Origin: Orientallactaga sibirica
Taxonomy: Eukaryota > Chordata > Mammalia > Rodentia > Dipodidae
Direction: 5' to 3'
DNA: 64,000 nucleotides
Assembly: GCA_036365145.1 (NCBI GenBank)
Contig: JAEOAD010001469.1
Span: 62,001 to 126,000 of the forward strand
Made by a program: the position numbers and the translations under genes. Under the pieces are notes generated by a model. It worked only from the letters and a program-made list of their open reading frames with translations, was not told where the DNA came from and ran no database searches. Below are positions 48,961 through 62,789 of the stretch, piece after piece. The stretch's first letter is position 1. Each line of letters opens with the position of its first letter.

Positions 48961-51899
48961 CTTAGTAGGTTCGTTTCATTTCTAAAGTAGTTTGCTTAGA
49001 AAACAAAGATGTTAATTGCCAAAAACTGTGCTGTGTGAAATAAGCTAGTTCTTTTATCGGAATGAGTTGTTTTCCTATGAGGACGGTTCAGTGCAGAAAG
49101 TTGAAACTTTCTTGGATTGTGTACTCTAACAAGATGTACAACTGAGTAGATTCCTTTCATTTCTAAAGCAGTTTCCTTAGAAAACAAAGATCTTCATTGC
49201 CGAACAGTGTACTGTGTGAAATAAGCTAGTTCTGTTAGTGGAATGAGATGCGTTCCTATGAAGATGGTTGATTGCAACAAGTTGATACTTTTCTGGTGTG
49301 TGTAATCTAACAGGATGTATGACTTAGTAGATATGTTTCATTTCTAAAATAGTGTGCTTAGAGAACAAATATATTCATTACCGAACACTGTACTGTGTGA
49401 AATAAGCTATTTCTGTTCTTGGAATGAGTTGCTTTCCAACGAAGAAGGTTGAGTGCAGGAAATTGATACTTTCCTCGTTTTTGTAATGTAACAAGATATA
49501 CAACTTAGTAGATTCGTTTCATTTCTAACGTATTATACTTAGAAAACAAATTGCCAAATACTCTTCCTGGTGAAATAAGCTAGTTCTGTTCTCGGAATGA
49601 GTAGCTTTCCTACGAAGACGGTTGACTGCAGGAAGTTGATAATTTCATGGATTGTGTAATCTCACAAGTTATAAAACTTAGTAGATATGTTTCATTTCTA
49701 AGTAGTTTGCCTAGAAAACAAAGATCTTCATTGCTGAACACTGCACTGTGTGCAATAAGCCAGTTCTGTTCTCAGAATGAGTTGCTTTCCCACGAAGATG
49801 GTTGAGTGCAGCAAGTTGATACTTTTCTGGTTTGTGTAATCTAAGATGTACAACTTAGTAGAATCCTTTCATTTCTAAAGTAGTTTGCTTAGAAAACAAA
49901 GATCTTCATTGCCGAACACAGTACAGTGTGAAATAAGCTAGTTCTGATCTTGGAATGAGATGTTTCCCTACGAACACGGTTGATTAAAGCAAGATCAAAC
50001 TGTCCTGGTTTGTGTAATCTAACAAGATGTACAAATTGGTAGATTCTTTTCATTTCTAAAGTAGTTTGCTTAGAAAACAAAGTTCTTCATTGTAGAAAAC
50101 TGTACTGTGTGAAATAAGCTAGTTCTGTTCTCCGAATGAGTTGCTTTCCTATGAAGACGGTTGAGTGCAGCAAGTTGATACTTTCTTTGTTTGTGTAATC
50201 TAACAAGATGTACAACTTAGGAGATTCGTTTCATTTCTAAAGTAGTTTGCTTTTAAAATAAAGGTCTTCATTGCCGAACACTGTACTGTGTGAAATAAGC
50301 TAGTTATATTCTCAGAATGAGTTGCTTTCACATGAAGATGGTTGAGTGTGGGAAGTTGATACTTTCCTGGTTTGTGTAATCTCACAAGATATACAACTTA
50401 ATAGATTCGTTTCATTTCTAAAGTAGTTTGTTTAGAAAACAATTATCTTCATTTCTGAACACTGTTCAGTGTCAAATTAGCTAGTTCTGTTCTCGGAATG
50501 AGTTGCTTTCCCACGAATATTGTTGAGTGCAGGAAGTTTAGACTTTCCTCGATTGTGTAATCTAACAAGATGTACAACTTAGTAGATTCGATTCATTTCT
50601 AAAATAGTTTGCTGAGAAAACAAAGATCTTCATTGCAGAACACTGTACTTTGTGAAATAAGCTATTTCTGTTCTCGGAATGAGTTGCTTTCTCACGAACA
50701 CGGTTTAGTGCAACAAGTTGATACTTTCCTGGTTTGTGTAATCTAACAAGATGTACAACATGTAGATTCGTTTCTTTTCTAAAGTTGTTTTCCTAGAAAA
50801 CAAAGATCTTCATTGCCAAACTCTGTACAGTGTGAAATAAGCTAGTTCTCCTTCTCCGAATGAGTTGCTTTCATACGAAGATGGTTGAGTGCAGCAAGAT
50901 CAAACTTTGCTAGTTTGTGTAATCTAACAAGATGTACAACTTAGTAGATTTGTTTCATTTCTAAAATAGTTTGCTTAAAAAAACAAAACACTTCATTGCC
51001 AAAAACTGTACTGAGTGAAATAAGCTAGTTCTGTTCCGGAATGAGTTGCTTTACTACGAAGATGGTTGAGTGCATCTAGTTGATTCTTTCCTGGTTTGTG
51101 CAATCTAACAAGATGTACAACTTAGTAGATTCGTTTCATTTCTAAAGTACTTTTGAGAAAACAAAGATCTTCGTTGTCAAACACTGTACTTTGTGAAATA
51201 ACCTAGTTCTGTTCTTGGAATGAGTTGCTTTCCTAAGGGAGATGGTTCAGTGAAGCAAGTTGATGCTTTCCTGGTTTGTGTATTCTAACAAGATGTACAA
51301 CATAGTAGATTCGTTTCATTTCTAAAGTAGTTTGTTTAGAAAACAAACGTCTTCATTGCTGAAAACTGTACTGTGTGAAATAAGCAAGTTCTGTTCTCGG
51401 AATGAGTTTCTTTGCTACGAATACGGTTGAGTGCAGCAAGATCAAACATCCTGGTTTGTGTAATCTAAGAAGATGTACAACTTAGTAGATTTGTTTCATT
51501 TCTAAAGTAGTTTGCTTAGGAAACAAAGGTCTTCATTTACAAACACTGTATGGTGTGAAATAAGCTAGTTCAATTCTTGGAATGAGTTGCTTTTCCATGA
51601 ACAATGTTGAGTGCAGCAAGTTCATACTTTCCTGGGTTGTGTAATCTAATAAGATGTACAACACAGTAGATATGTTTCATTTCTAAAGTAGTTTGCTGAG
51701 AAAACAAAGATCTTCATTGCCTAACACTGCACTGTGTGAAATAAGCTAGTACTCTTATGGAAATGATTTTACTTCCCTTCAAAAATGGTTGAATATAGCA
51801 AGTTGATAAATTCCTGGTTTGTGTAATCTAACAAGAAGTACAACTCCGTAGATATGTTTCATTTCTAAAGTAGTTTGCTTAAAAAACAAAGATCTTCAT

Positions 51900-53330
51900 T
51901 GCTGAGAACTGTACTGTGTGAAATGAGCTAGTTCTGTTCGCGGAATGAGATGCTTGCCTAAGAAGAAGGTTGAGTGCAGCAAGATCAAACATTCCTGGAT
52001 TGTGTAGCCTAAAAAGATATACAACGTAGTAGATTCATTTCTGAAATAGTTTGCTAAGAAAACAAAGGTCTTCATTGCCGAACACTGTACTTTGTGAAAT
52101 AAGCTAGTTCTGTTCTCGGAATTGTTTGCTTTCCCAAGAAGACGGTTGAGTGCAGCAAGTTGATACTTTCCTTGTTTATGTAATATAAGAAGATGTACAT
52201 CTTTGTAGATTTGTTTAATTTCTAAAGTAGTTTGCTTAGAAAGCAAAGGTCTTCACTGCCGAACACTGTACTGTGTGAAATAAGCAAGTTCTCTTCTCAG
52301 AGTGACTTGTTTCCCCATGAAGGTGGTTGAGTGCAGGAAGTTGATACTTTCCTAGTTTGTGTAATCTAACAAGATGTATAACTTAGTAGATTCGTTTCAT
52401 TTCTAAAGTAGTTTGCTTAGAAAACAATCATCTTCATTTCTGAACACTGTACAGTGTGAAATAAGCTAGTTCTGTTCTTGGAATAAGCTGCTTTCCTACG
52501 AAACTGTTGAGTGCAGGAAGATCAAAATGTCCTGTTTTGTGAAATTTAACAAGATATACGACTTAGTAGATTTGTTTTGTTTCTAAAGTAGTTTCCCTTA
52601 AAAAACAAAGATCTTCATTGCTAAAAACTGTACTGTGTGAAATAAGCTAGTTCTGTACTCAGAATGAGTTGCTTTACTACGAACACGGTTGAGTGCAGCA
52701 AGTTGATACTTTCCTGGTTTGTGTAATCTAACAAGTTGTACAACTTAGTAGATTCGTTTCATTTATAAAGTAGTTTGCTTAGAAAACCAAGGTCTTCAGT
52801 TCTGAACTCTGTACTGTGTGAAATAAGCTAGTTCTGTTCTTGGAATGAGTTGCTTTCCCACGAATTAGGTTGAGTGCAAGAAGTTGATACTTTCCTGGAT
52901 TGTGTAATCTAACAAGGTGTACAACTTAGTATATTCGTTTCATTTCTACAGTAGTTTGCTTAGAAAAGAAATATCTTCATTGCCCAACATTGTACAGTGT
53001 GAAATAAGCTAGTTCTGTTCTCGGAATGACATGCTTTCCTACGAAGACTGTAGAGCGCAGCAAGATCAACCTTTCCTGGTTTGTGTAATGTAACAAGATG
53101 TATAACATAGCAGATTCTCTTCATTTCTAAAGGAGTTTGCTTAGAAAACAAAGATCTTCATTTGCGAACACTGTACTTTGTGAAATAAGGCAGTTCTGCT
53201 CTCGGAATGAGTTCCTTTCCCAAGAAAAAGGTTGAGTGCAGCAAGTTGATACTTTCCTGGTTTGTGTAATATAACAACATGTACAACTTAGTAGATTCAT
53301 TTTATTTCTAATGTAGTTTGCTTAGAAAAC
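51900..53330 (+). repeat. Higher-order cassette, copy matching 60.0-64.0 kb
   Basis: Ordered markers: AGATGCTTGCCTAAGAAG with the 5-bp-deleted AGATTCATTTCT; ATCTTTGTAGATT; AGCAAGTTCTCTTCTC; GAAAACAATCATCTTC; GGAATAAGCTGC with GAAACTGTTGAG and GTGAAATTTAAC (about 52539); GAACACGGTTGAG; GTGCAAGAAGTTG; GAAAAGAAATATCTTC; GACATGCTTTCC with AGAGCGCAG; and GGCAGTTCTG. The same series occurs from 59.97 kb to the window end, interrupted there by the MaLR. Confidence 0.85.
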
Positions 53331-56029
53331 AAAGGTCTTCATTTCCGAACACCGTACAGTGTGAAATAAGCTAGTTCTGTTCTCGGAATGAGATGCTTTC
53401 CTACGAAGACGGTTGACTGCAGCAAGATCAAACTTTCCTGGTTTGTGTAATCTGACAAGATGTACATCTCAGTAGATTCATTTAGTCTCTAATGTAGTTT
53501 GCTTAGAAAACAACGGTCTTCATTGCCAAACACTGTACTGTTTGAAATAAGCTAGTTCTGTTCTCGGAATGAGTTGCTTTCCCATGAAGATGGTTGAGTG
53601 CGGGAGGTTGATACTTTCCTGGTTTGTGTAATCTAACAATATGTACAACTTAGTAGATTCGTTTCATTTCTAAAGTAGTTTGCTTAGAAAAGAAAGATCT
53701 TCATTACTAAACACTGTACTTTGTGAAATAAGCTAGTCCTGTTTTCGGAATGAGTTGCTTTCCGACGAAGAAGGTTGAGTGCAGCAAGTTGATACTTTCC
53801 TGGTTTGTGTAAAGTAACAAAATGTACAACTTAGTAGATTCGTTTTATTTGTAAAGTAGTTTGCTTATAAAACAAAGGTCGTCATTGCCGAACAGTGTAC
53901 ATTGTGAAATAAGCTAGTTCTGTTCTGGGAATGGTTTGCATTTCCACGAAGATGTTTGAGTGCAGCAAGTTGATAATTTCTTGTTTTGTGTAATCTAACA
54001 AGATGTACAACCTTGTAGATTCATTTCATTTCTAAAGTAGTTTGCTTAGAAAACAAAGATCTTCATTGCCGAACAATGTACAGTATGAAATAAGCTAGTT
54101 CTGTTCTCGGAATGAGTTGCTTTCCCACGAAGATGGTTTAGTGCAGCCAGATCAAACGTTCCTTGTTCGTTTAACCTAACAAGATATACAACTTAGTAGA
54201 TTCATTTCATTTCTAAAGTAGTTTGCTTAAAAAACAAAGATCTTCATTGCCAAAAACTGTACTGTGTGAAATGAGCTAGTTCTGTTCACGGAATGAGATC
54301 CTTGCCTAAGAAGAAGGTTGAGTGCAGCAAGATCAAACTATCCTGGATTGTGTAATCTAAAAAGATATACAACGTAGTAGATTCATTTCTAAAATAGTTT
54401 GCTGAGAAAACGAAGATCTTCATTGCCGAACACTGTACTTTGTGAAATAAGCTAGATATGTTCTCGGAATGAGTTCCATTCCCACGAAGAAGGTTGTGTG
54501 CATCAAGTTGATACTTTCCTGTTTTGGGTAAACTAACAAGATGTACAACTGAGTAGATTGGTTTCATTTGTATAGTAGTTTGCTTAGAAAAAAAAGGTCT
54601 TCATTGCCTAACAGTGTATATTGTGAAATAAGCTAGTTCTGTTCTGGGAACGAGTTTCATTTCCACAAAGAACTTTTACTGCAGCAAGTTGATAATTTCC
54701 TGGTTTGTGTAATCTAAGAAGATGTACATCTTTGTAGATTCGTTTAATTTCTAAAGTAGTTTGCATAGAAACAAAGATCTTTATTTGGGAACACTGTACT
54801 TTGTGAAATAAAGCAGTTCTGTTCTTGGAATGAGTTCCTTTCCCACGAAGAATGTTGAGTGCAGCAAGTAGATACTTTCCTGGTTTCTGCAGTCTTAAAG
54901 ATGTACAACGTAGTAGATTCATTTTATTTCTAAAGTAGTTTGTTGAGCAAACAAAGGCCTTCATTGCCAAACACTGTACAGTGTGAAATAAGCTAGTTCT
55001 ATTCTCAGAATGAGATGCTTTCGTACAAAGACGGTTGAGTGCAGCAAGATAAAACTTTCCTGGTTTGTGCAATCTGACAAGATGTACATCTTAGTCGATT
55101 CATTTAATTTCTAATGTAGTTTGCTTAGAAAACAAAGATCTTCATTGCCGAACACTGTACTGTTTGAAATAAGCTAGTTCTGTTCTCAGAATGAGTTGCT
55201 CTCCCATGAAGATGGTAGAGTGCGGGAAGTTGATAATTTCCGGGTTTGTGTAATCTAACAATATGTACAACTTAGTAGATTCGTTGCATTTCTAAAGAAG
55301 TTTGCTTAGAAAAGAAAGATCCTCATTACCAAACACTGTACTTTGTGAAATAAGCTAGTTCTGTTCTCGGAATGAGTTGCTTTCCTAAGAAGATGGTTGA
55401 GTGCAGCAAGATCAAATGTCCCGGGATTGTGGATTCTAACAAGATGTAGAACTTAGGAGATTCGTTTCATTTCTAAAGTAGTTTGCTTAAAAAACAAAGA
55501 TTCTCATTGCCGAAAACTGTACTGTGTGAAATAAGCTAGTTCTGTTAGCGGAATGAGATGCTTTCCTACGAAGAACGTTGAGTGCAGCAAGATCAAACTT
55601 TCCTGGGTTGTGTATTCTAAAAGGATATACAGCGTAGTAGATTCATTTCTGAAATAGTTTGCCTAGAAAACAAAGATCTTCATTGCCGAACACTGGAATT
55701 TGTGAAATAAGCTAGTTCTGTTCTAGGAATTATTTGCTTTCCCACGAAGACGGTTGAGTGCAGCAAGCTGACGCTTTCCTGGTTTGTGTATTCTAACAAG
55801 ATGTACAACTTAGTAGATTCGTTTCATTTCTAAAGTAGTTTGCTTAGAAAACAAATGTCTTCATTACTGAACACTGTACTGTGTGAAATAAAGTAGTTCT
55901 GTTCTCGGAATGAGTTGCTTTCCTACGAAGATGGTTGAGTGCAGGAAGTTGATACTTTCCTGCATTGTGTAATCTAACAAGATGTACAACTTAGTAGATT
56001 TATTTCATTTCTAAAGTAGTTTGCTTAGA

Positions 56030-59000
56030 AAACAATGATGTTCATTTCTGAACACTGTACAGTGTGAAATAAGCTAGTACTCTTCTCAGAATAAGTTGCT
56101 TTCCTACAAAGACTGTTGAGTGCAGCAAGATCAAACTGTCCTGGTTTGTGTAATCTAACAAGATGTACAACTTATTAGATTCGTTTAATTTCTAAAGTAG
56201 TTTGCTTAAAAAAGAAAGATCTTCATTGCTAAAAAATGTACTGTGTGAAATAAGCTAGTTCTGGTCTCGGAATGAGTTTCTTTACTACGAACACGGTTGA
56301 TTGCAGCAATTTGATAGATTCCTGGTGTGTGTACTCTCACAAGATGTACAACTTAGTACATTCGTTTCATTTATAAAGTAGTTTGCTTAGAAAACAAAGG
56401 TCTTCATTGCCGAACACTGTACTGTTTGAAATAAGCTAGTTCTGTTCTCAAAATGAGTTGTATTCCCACGAAGATGGTTGAGTGCAGGAAGTTGATACTT
56501 TCCTGGTTTGTGTAATCTAACAAGATGTAAAACTTAGTAGATTCGTTTCATTTGTAATGTACTTTGTTTAGAAAACAAATATCTTCATTGCCGAACACTG
56601 TACTTTGTGAAATAAGGAAGTTCTGTTCTCAGAATGAGTTCCTTTCCCACGAAGAAGGTTGAGTGCAGCAAGTAGATACTTTCCTGGTTTGTGCAGTCTA
56701 ACAAGATGTACAACTTAGTAGATTCGTTTTATTTCTAAAGTAGTTTGCTTAGAAAACAAAGGTCTTCATTGCCGAACAGTGTACATTGTTAAATAAGCTA
56801 GTTCTGTTCTGGGAATGAGTTGCATTTCCACTAAGACGTTTGAGTGCAGCAAGGTGATAATTTCTTGTTTTGTGTAATCTAACAAGATGTACAACCTAGT
56901 AGATTCATTTCATTTCTAAAGTAGTTTGTTTAGAAAACAAAGATCTTCATTTCTGAACACTGTACAGTATGAAATAAGCTAGTTCTGTTCTCGGAATTAG
57001 TTGCTTTCCCACGAAGATGGTTTAGTGCAGCCAGATCAAATGTTCCTTGCTTGTGTAACCTAACAAGATATACGACTTAGTAGATTCGTTTCATTTCTGA
57101 AGTAGTTTGCTTAAAAAACAAAGATCTTCATTGCCAAAAACTGTACTGTGTGAAATGAGCTATTTCTGTTTGTGGAATGAGATGCTTGCTTAAGAAGAAG
57201 GTTGAGTGCAGCAAGATCAAACTTTCCTGGATTGTGTAATCTAAAAAGATATACAACGTAGTAGATTCATTTCTAAAATAGTTTGCTGAGAAAACACAGA
57301 TCTTCATTGCAGAACACTGTACTTTGTGAAATAAGCTAGTTCTGTTCTAGGAAGATTTGCTTTCCCACGAAGGCGGTTGAGTGCAGCAAGCTGATACTTT
57401 CCTGGTTTGTGTAATCTAACAAGATGCACAACTTAGGAGAATCGTTTCATTTCTAAAGTAGTTTGCTTAGAAATCAAAGGTCTTCATTGCTGAAAACTGT
57501 ACTGTTTGAAGTAAGCTAGTTTTGTTCTCGGAATGTGTTGCTTTACTACAAAGACGGTTGAGTGCAGCAAGTTGATAGTTTCCTGGTTTATTTAATCTAA
57601 GAAGATGTACATCGTAGTAGATTCGTTTAATTTCTAAAGTAGTTTTCTTAGAAAACAAAGGTCTTCACTGCCGAACACTGTACTGTGTGAAATAAGCAAG
57701 TTATCTTCTCGGAGTGAGTTGCTTTCCCATGAAGATGGTTGAGTGCAGGAAGTTGATACTTTCCTAGTTTGTGGAATCTAACAAGATGTACAACTTAATA
57801 GATTTCTTTCATTTCTAAAGTACTTTGGTTAGAAAACACTGATCTTCATTTCCGAAAACTGTACAGTGTGAAATATGCTAGTTCTGTTCTTGAAATAAGC
57901 TGCTTTCCTACGAAGACTGTTGAGTGCAGGAAGATCAAACTGTCCTGGTTTGTGAAATTTATCAAGATATACAACTTAGTAGATTTGTTTCATTTCTAAA
58001 GTAGATTGCTTAAAAAACAAAGATCTTCATTTTTAAAAACTGTACTGTGTGAAATAAGCTAGTTATGTTCTCGGAATGATTTGCTTTCCCACGAAGACGT
58101 ATCAGTGCAGAAAGTTGATACTTTCCTGGTTTGTGTAATCTGAGAAGATGTACAACTTCGTAGATTCGTTTCATTTCTAAGGTAGTTTGCTGAGAAAACA
58201 AAGATTTTAATTGCCAAACACTGTACTTTGTGGAATAAACTAGTTCTGTTCTGGGAATGATTTAATTTCCCACGAGGACGGTTCAGTGCAGCAAGTTCAT
58301 ACTTTCCTGCTTTGTTTAATCTATCAAGATGTACAACTTAGTAGATTCATTTCATTTCTAAAGCAGTTTGCTTAGAAAACAAAGATCTTCATTGCCGAAC
58401 ATTGTACAGTGTAAAATAAGCTAGTTCTGTTCTCAGAATGAAGACGGTTGAGTGAACCAAGACTAAACTTCCTGGTTTTTGTAATCAACAAGATGTACAA
58501 ATTCGTAGATTCGTTTCATTTCTAAAGTAGTTTGCTTAGAAAACAAATGTCTTCATTATTGAACACTGTACTGTGTGAAATAAGCTAGTTCTGTTCTCGG
58601 AATGATTTGCTTTCCCACGAATATGGTTGAGTGCAGGATGTTGATACTTTCCTGGATTGTGTAATCTAACAAGATGTACAACTTTGTAGATTCATTTCAT
58701 TTCTAAAGTAGTTTGCTTAGAAAACAAAGATCTTCATTGCCGAACACTGTACAGTGTGAAATAAACTAGTTTTGTTCTCGGAATGAGTTCCTTTTCTACA
58801 AAGACGGTTGAGTGCAGCAAGATCAAACTTTCCTGGTTTGTGTAACCTTAAAAGATGTACAACTTATTAGATTCCTTTCATTTTGAAAGTAGTTTGATTA
58901 GAAAACAAGGGTCTTCATTGCTGAACATTGTACTGTGTGAAATAAGCTAGTTCTGTTCTCAGAATGACATGCGTTCCTACGAAGATGGTTGAGTGTAGCA

Positions 59001-59960
59001 ATATCAAACTTTCCTGGTTTGTGTAATCTCACAAGATGTACAACTTAGTAGATTCATTTCATTTCTAAAGTAGTTTACTTAGATAACAAAAATCTTCATT
59101 GCCGAACACTGTACAGTGAAATACGCTAGTTTTGTTCTCGGAATGAGTACCTTTTGTACAAAGACGGTTGAGTGCAGCAAGATCAAACTTTCCTGGTTTG
59201 TGTAATCTAACGAGATGTACAATTTAGTAGATACATTTCATTTCTAAAGTAGTTTGCTTAGAAATCAAAGGTCTTCATTGCCGAACACTGTACTCTCTGA
59301 AATAAGCTACTTCTGTTTTTGGAATGAGTTGCTTTCCCACGAGGAAAGGTGAGTGCAGGAAGTTGATAATTTCGTGGATTGTGTAATGTAAAAATATATA
59401 ACCCATTAAATTCCTTTCATTTCTAAAATAGTTTGCTGAAAAAACAAAGATCTTTATTGCAGACCACTGCACTTTGTGAAATAAGCTACTTTTGTTCTCC
59501 GAATGATTTGCTTTCCCACGAAGACGGTTCAGTGCAGCAAGTTGATACTTTCCTGGTTTGTGTAATCTAACAAGATGTATAACTTAATAGATTCGTTTCA
59601 TTTCTAATGTAGTTTCCTTATAAAACAAAAATCTTCATGCCGAACATTGTACAGTGTGAAATAAGCTAGGTCTGTTGCCGGAATGATATGCTTTCCTACG
59701 AAGACAGTTGAGTGCAGCAAGATCAAACTTTCCTGGTTTGTGTAATCTAACAATATGTACAAATTAGTAGGTTTGTTTCATTTCTAAAGTAGTTTGCCAA
59801 ACACTGTACTGTGTGAAATAAGCTAGTTCTGTTCTCAGAATGAGTTGCTTTACTACGAAGACAGTTCAGTGCATCAAGTTGATACTGTCCAGGTGTTTGT
59901 AATCTGACAAGATGCACAACTTAGTAGATTCGTTTCATTTCTAAAGTAGTTTGCTGAAAA
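56030..59960 (+). repeat. Higher-order cassette, second copy of the 7.9-10 kb series
   Basis: Matches 7.86-10.0 kb in order, with extra monomers between. Shared markers are ACAATGATGTTC, GATAGATTCCTGGTG, the AAGTAGATAC/CAGTC variant, CGGAGTGAG, GTGAAATTTATC (about 57942), TATCAGTGCAGAAAG, TTCCTTATAAA, AAGCTAGGTCTG and the shortened AGTTTGCC monomer near 59797. The two copies are almost 50 kb apart, on opposite sides of the L1. Confidence 0.75.
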
Positions 59961-61464
59961 AACAAAGATCTTCATTGCAAAAAACTCTACTGTGTGAAAT
60001 GAGCTAGTTCTGTTCGCGGAATGAGATGCATGCCTAAGAAGAAAGTTGAGTGCAGCAAGATCAAACTTTCCTGGATTGTGTAATCTAAAAATATATACAA
60101 CGTAGTAGATTCATTTCTAAAGTAGTTTGCTGAGAAAACAAAGATCTTTACTACCGAACACTGTACTTTGTGAAATAAGCTAGTTCTGTTCTAGGAATGA
60201 TTTGGTTTCCCACAAAGACTGTTGAGTGCAGCAAGCTGATACTTTCCTGGTTTGTGTAATCTAAAAAGATATACAACTTAGGAGATTCATTTCATTTCTA
60301 AAGTAGTTTGCTTAGAAAACAAAGGTCTTCATTGCTGAACACTGTACTGTGTGAAATAAGCTAGTTTTGTTCTCAGAATGTGTTGCTTTACTACAAAGAC
60401 GGTTGAGTGCAACAAGTTGATGCTTTCCTGGTTTATGTAATCTAAGAAGATGTGCATCTTTGTAGATTGGTTTAATTTCTAAAGTAGTTTGCTTAGAAGA
60501 CAATGGTCTTCACTGCTGAACACTGTACTGTATGAAATAAGCAAGTTCTCTTCTCGGAGTGACTTGTTTTCCCATGAAGATGGTTGAGTGCAGGAAGTTG
60601 ATACTTTCCTAGTTTGTGTAATCTAACAAGATGTACAACTTAGTAGATTCATTTCATTTCTAAAGTAGTTTGCTTAGAAAACAATCATCTTCATTTCAGA
60701 ACACTGTACAGTGTGAAATAAGCTAGTTTTGTCCTCGGAATAACCTGCTTTCCTAAGAAACTGTTGAGTGCAGGAAGATCAATATGTCCTGGTTTGTGAA
60801 ATTTAACAAGATATACAACTTAGTAGATTTGTTTCATTTCTAAAGCAGTTTTCTTAAAAAACAGAGATCTTCATTGCTAAAAACTGTACTGTGTGAAATA
60901 AGCTAGTTCTGTTCTCAGAATTAGTTGCTTTACTACGAACACAGTTAATTGCAGCAAGTTGATACTTTCCTGGTTTGTGTAATCTAACAAGATGTACAAC
61001 TTAGTAGATTCGTTTCATTTATAAAGTAGTTTGCTTAGAAAACAAATGTCTTCATTATGAACTCTGTAATGTGTGAAATAACCTAGTTCTGTTCTTGGAA
61101 TGAGTTGCTTTCCCACGAAGAAGGTTGAGTGCAAGAAGTTGATACTTTCCTGGATTGTGTAATCTAACAAGCTGAACAACTTAGTTGATTTGTTTCATTT
61201 CTAAAGTAGTTTGCTAAGAAAACAAAGATCTTCATTGCCCAACACTGTACTTTCTCACATAAGCTAGTTCAGTTCTAGGAATGATTTGTTTCCCACGAAG
61301 ACGGATCAGTGCAGAAAGTTGATACTTTGCTGGTTTTTGTAATCCGACAAGATGTACAACTTAGCAGATTCGTTTCATTTCTAAAGTAGTTCGCTTAGAA
61401 AAGAAATACCTTCGTTGCTGAACATTGTACAGTGTGACATAAGCTAGTTCTGTTCTCAGAATGA

Positions 61465-61469
61465 CATGC
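61465..61469 (+). other. Left 5-bp target-site duplication of the MaLR
   Basis: CATGC here and at 63504-63508. Removing the element restores the normal satellite reading GACATGCTTTCCTA. Five bp is the duplication size expected for ERVL/MaLR elements. Confidence 0.9.
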
Positions 61470-61868
61470 TGTAGCAGACAGCTTCAGGTTCACTGAGATG
61501 AACTTCCAGACCAGGCACAGTTATGGAGGAAGGGATATTATTTATTGAAGCTTACAGATCCAGGGGAAGTTCCATAAAGACAGGAGAAGCAGCCTGCTCT
61601 TCACAGGACCAGGCAAGAGAGAGCAAAAGCCAACCAGCCACCACAGCACACAGAGCAAAAAAAAACTACAGCCAAAAGGTCACACAGGGCACTTCAGGAA
61701 CTCCTGCTAGGCACATTTGCATATCTTTACAATGGAATCTCAAACCATCACTACACCTTAAGACCGGGGCCCCCAGTGACCTTGCCTCTAGCAAGGTGAT
61801 TGCAGATGCAAACTATAACTAACTAAAAAAACTGAATATATTGGGGGACATATATTCAAACTACCACA
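61470..61868 (-). repeat. 3' LTR of the MaLR
   Basis: 399 bp from TGTAGCAGACAGC to CTACCACA on the plus strand. The polyadenylation signal AATAAA lies on the minus strand at 61541-61546. Compared with the other LTR it has two more A in the A-run and lacks a 5-bp GAAAA-type insertion. Confidence 0.9.
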
Positions 61869-61885
61869 TTCCGCCCCTGGCCCCC
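61869..61885 (-). other. Polypurine tract of the MaLR
   Basis: On the minus strand GGGGGCCAGGGGCGGAA lies directly before the 3' LTR. It is purine-rich apart from three C, and its position fits a plus-strand priming tract. Confidence 0.6.
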
Positions 61886-62789
61886 AATATATTTAGCTCC
61901 TGGCCCCCAATATATTTATAACTATCACACATTCTAAATTGTACTCAGTCCAATTTCAAAGGTTCGCACAGTCTTGATCAACTTAAGATAGTGAGTCCTG
62001 TAAAATCAAACAAGTTAAATACTTTCAACATGTAAAGGCACAGAGTAAACATTTTAACTGGTATAAGGCATAGCAAGGAGAAACTAAAACAATGCAAACT
62101 CAACCACCATCAACAGTCATCAAACTTCTGCAGTTCAAGTTCAATATAACCAGAGACTAACAGTCTCCAGGTTTTCCAATTCCAGCCCCTCCAGCTGGGC
62201 AGAGTCGCCAGGGAAACCTTTCATCCCATGCCAACACTGCACTCCATGGTAGCCCTTTTGCACAGTCCTGGTATATCCAAAATATCTTCAGGTCTCCATG
62301 CACACCATGGTCCTTCTTCCAAAAGGCTCTTCCAGCCTACTCCTCAGGGACTTCATGCCCTGCCTCATGCCACATCTCAGCAGCGGCTCCTGGAACCGTG
62401 TGCAATTCATGACCATTTTATGCATTTTTCATATTTCCAAAACTAATACCAGGTGTGCAGGACACAGCCATATTCTTAATCCAGGGATGAAATAAATCAT
62501 AGCCTTGAAAAGCAGGTTCCTTCTCCAGTCAGCTCTTTACAAGAATTTTCATTTTTAACAGTCTTTCCTCAGGCATCCTCTCCATTGTTTTAATGTAAAT
62601 CAAGTCAGGCCACCTTCCTTCCACCTTTCTTAAGATTGCTAATGCGTTGACAATAGCAGCTCCAGTAACCTAAAACCAGTCTCAGTGCCTCTACTTTTAA
62701 CTTGCTTGAGGTTTTCCAACTTAAAATCTTAAAATCTCAGTCCGATATCTTCAGCCAAGCACATCAGTCCATTACAATTTTAACCTTGA

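Larger units (their letters stand above)
37671..61469 (+). repeat. Satellite block C, ~131 monomers of ~181 bp
   Basis: About 23.8 kb of head-to-tail satellite in the same orientation and of the same family as block B. It contains the clearest higher-order structure (listed separately) and one unusually consensus-like stretch at 47.5-49.0 kb. No host gene or other insert is seen. Minus-strand open frames of about 63 codons recur once per monomer. Confidence 0.95.

Noticed and set aside
62228..62495. Plus-strand ORFs in the MaLR interior
   Set aside because: They are antisense to the element, overlap each other in two frames and resemble no known protein.
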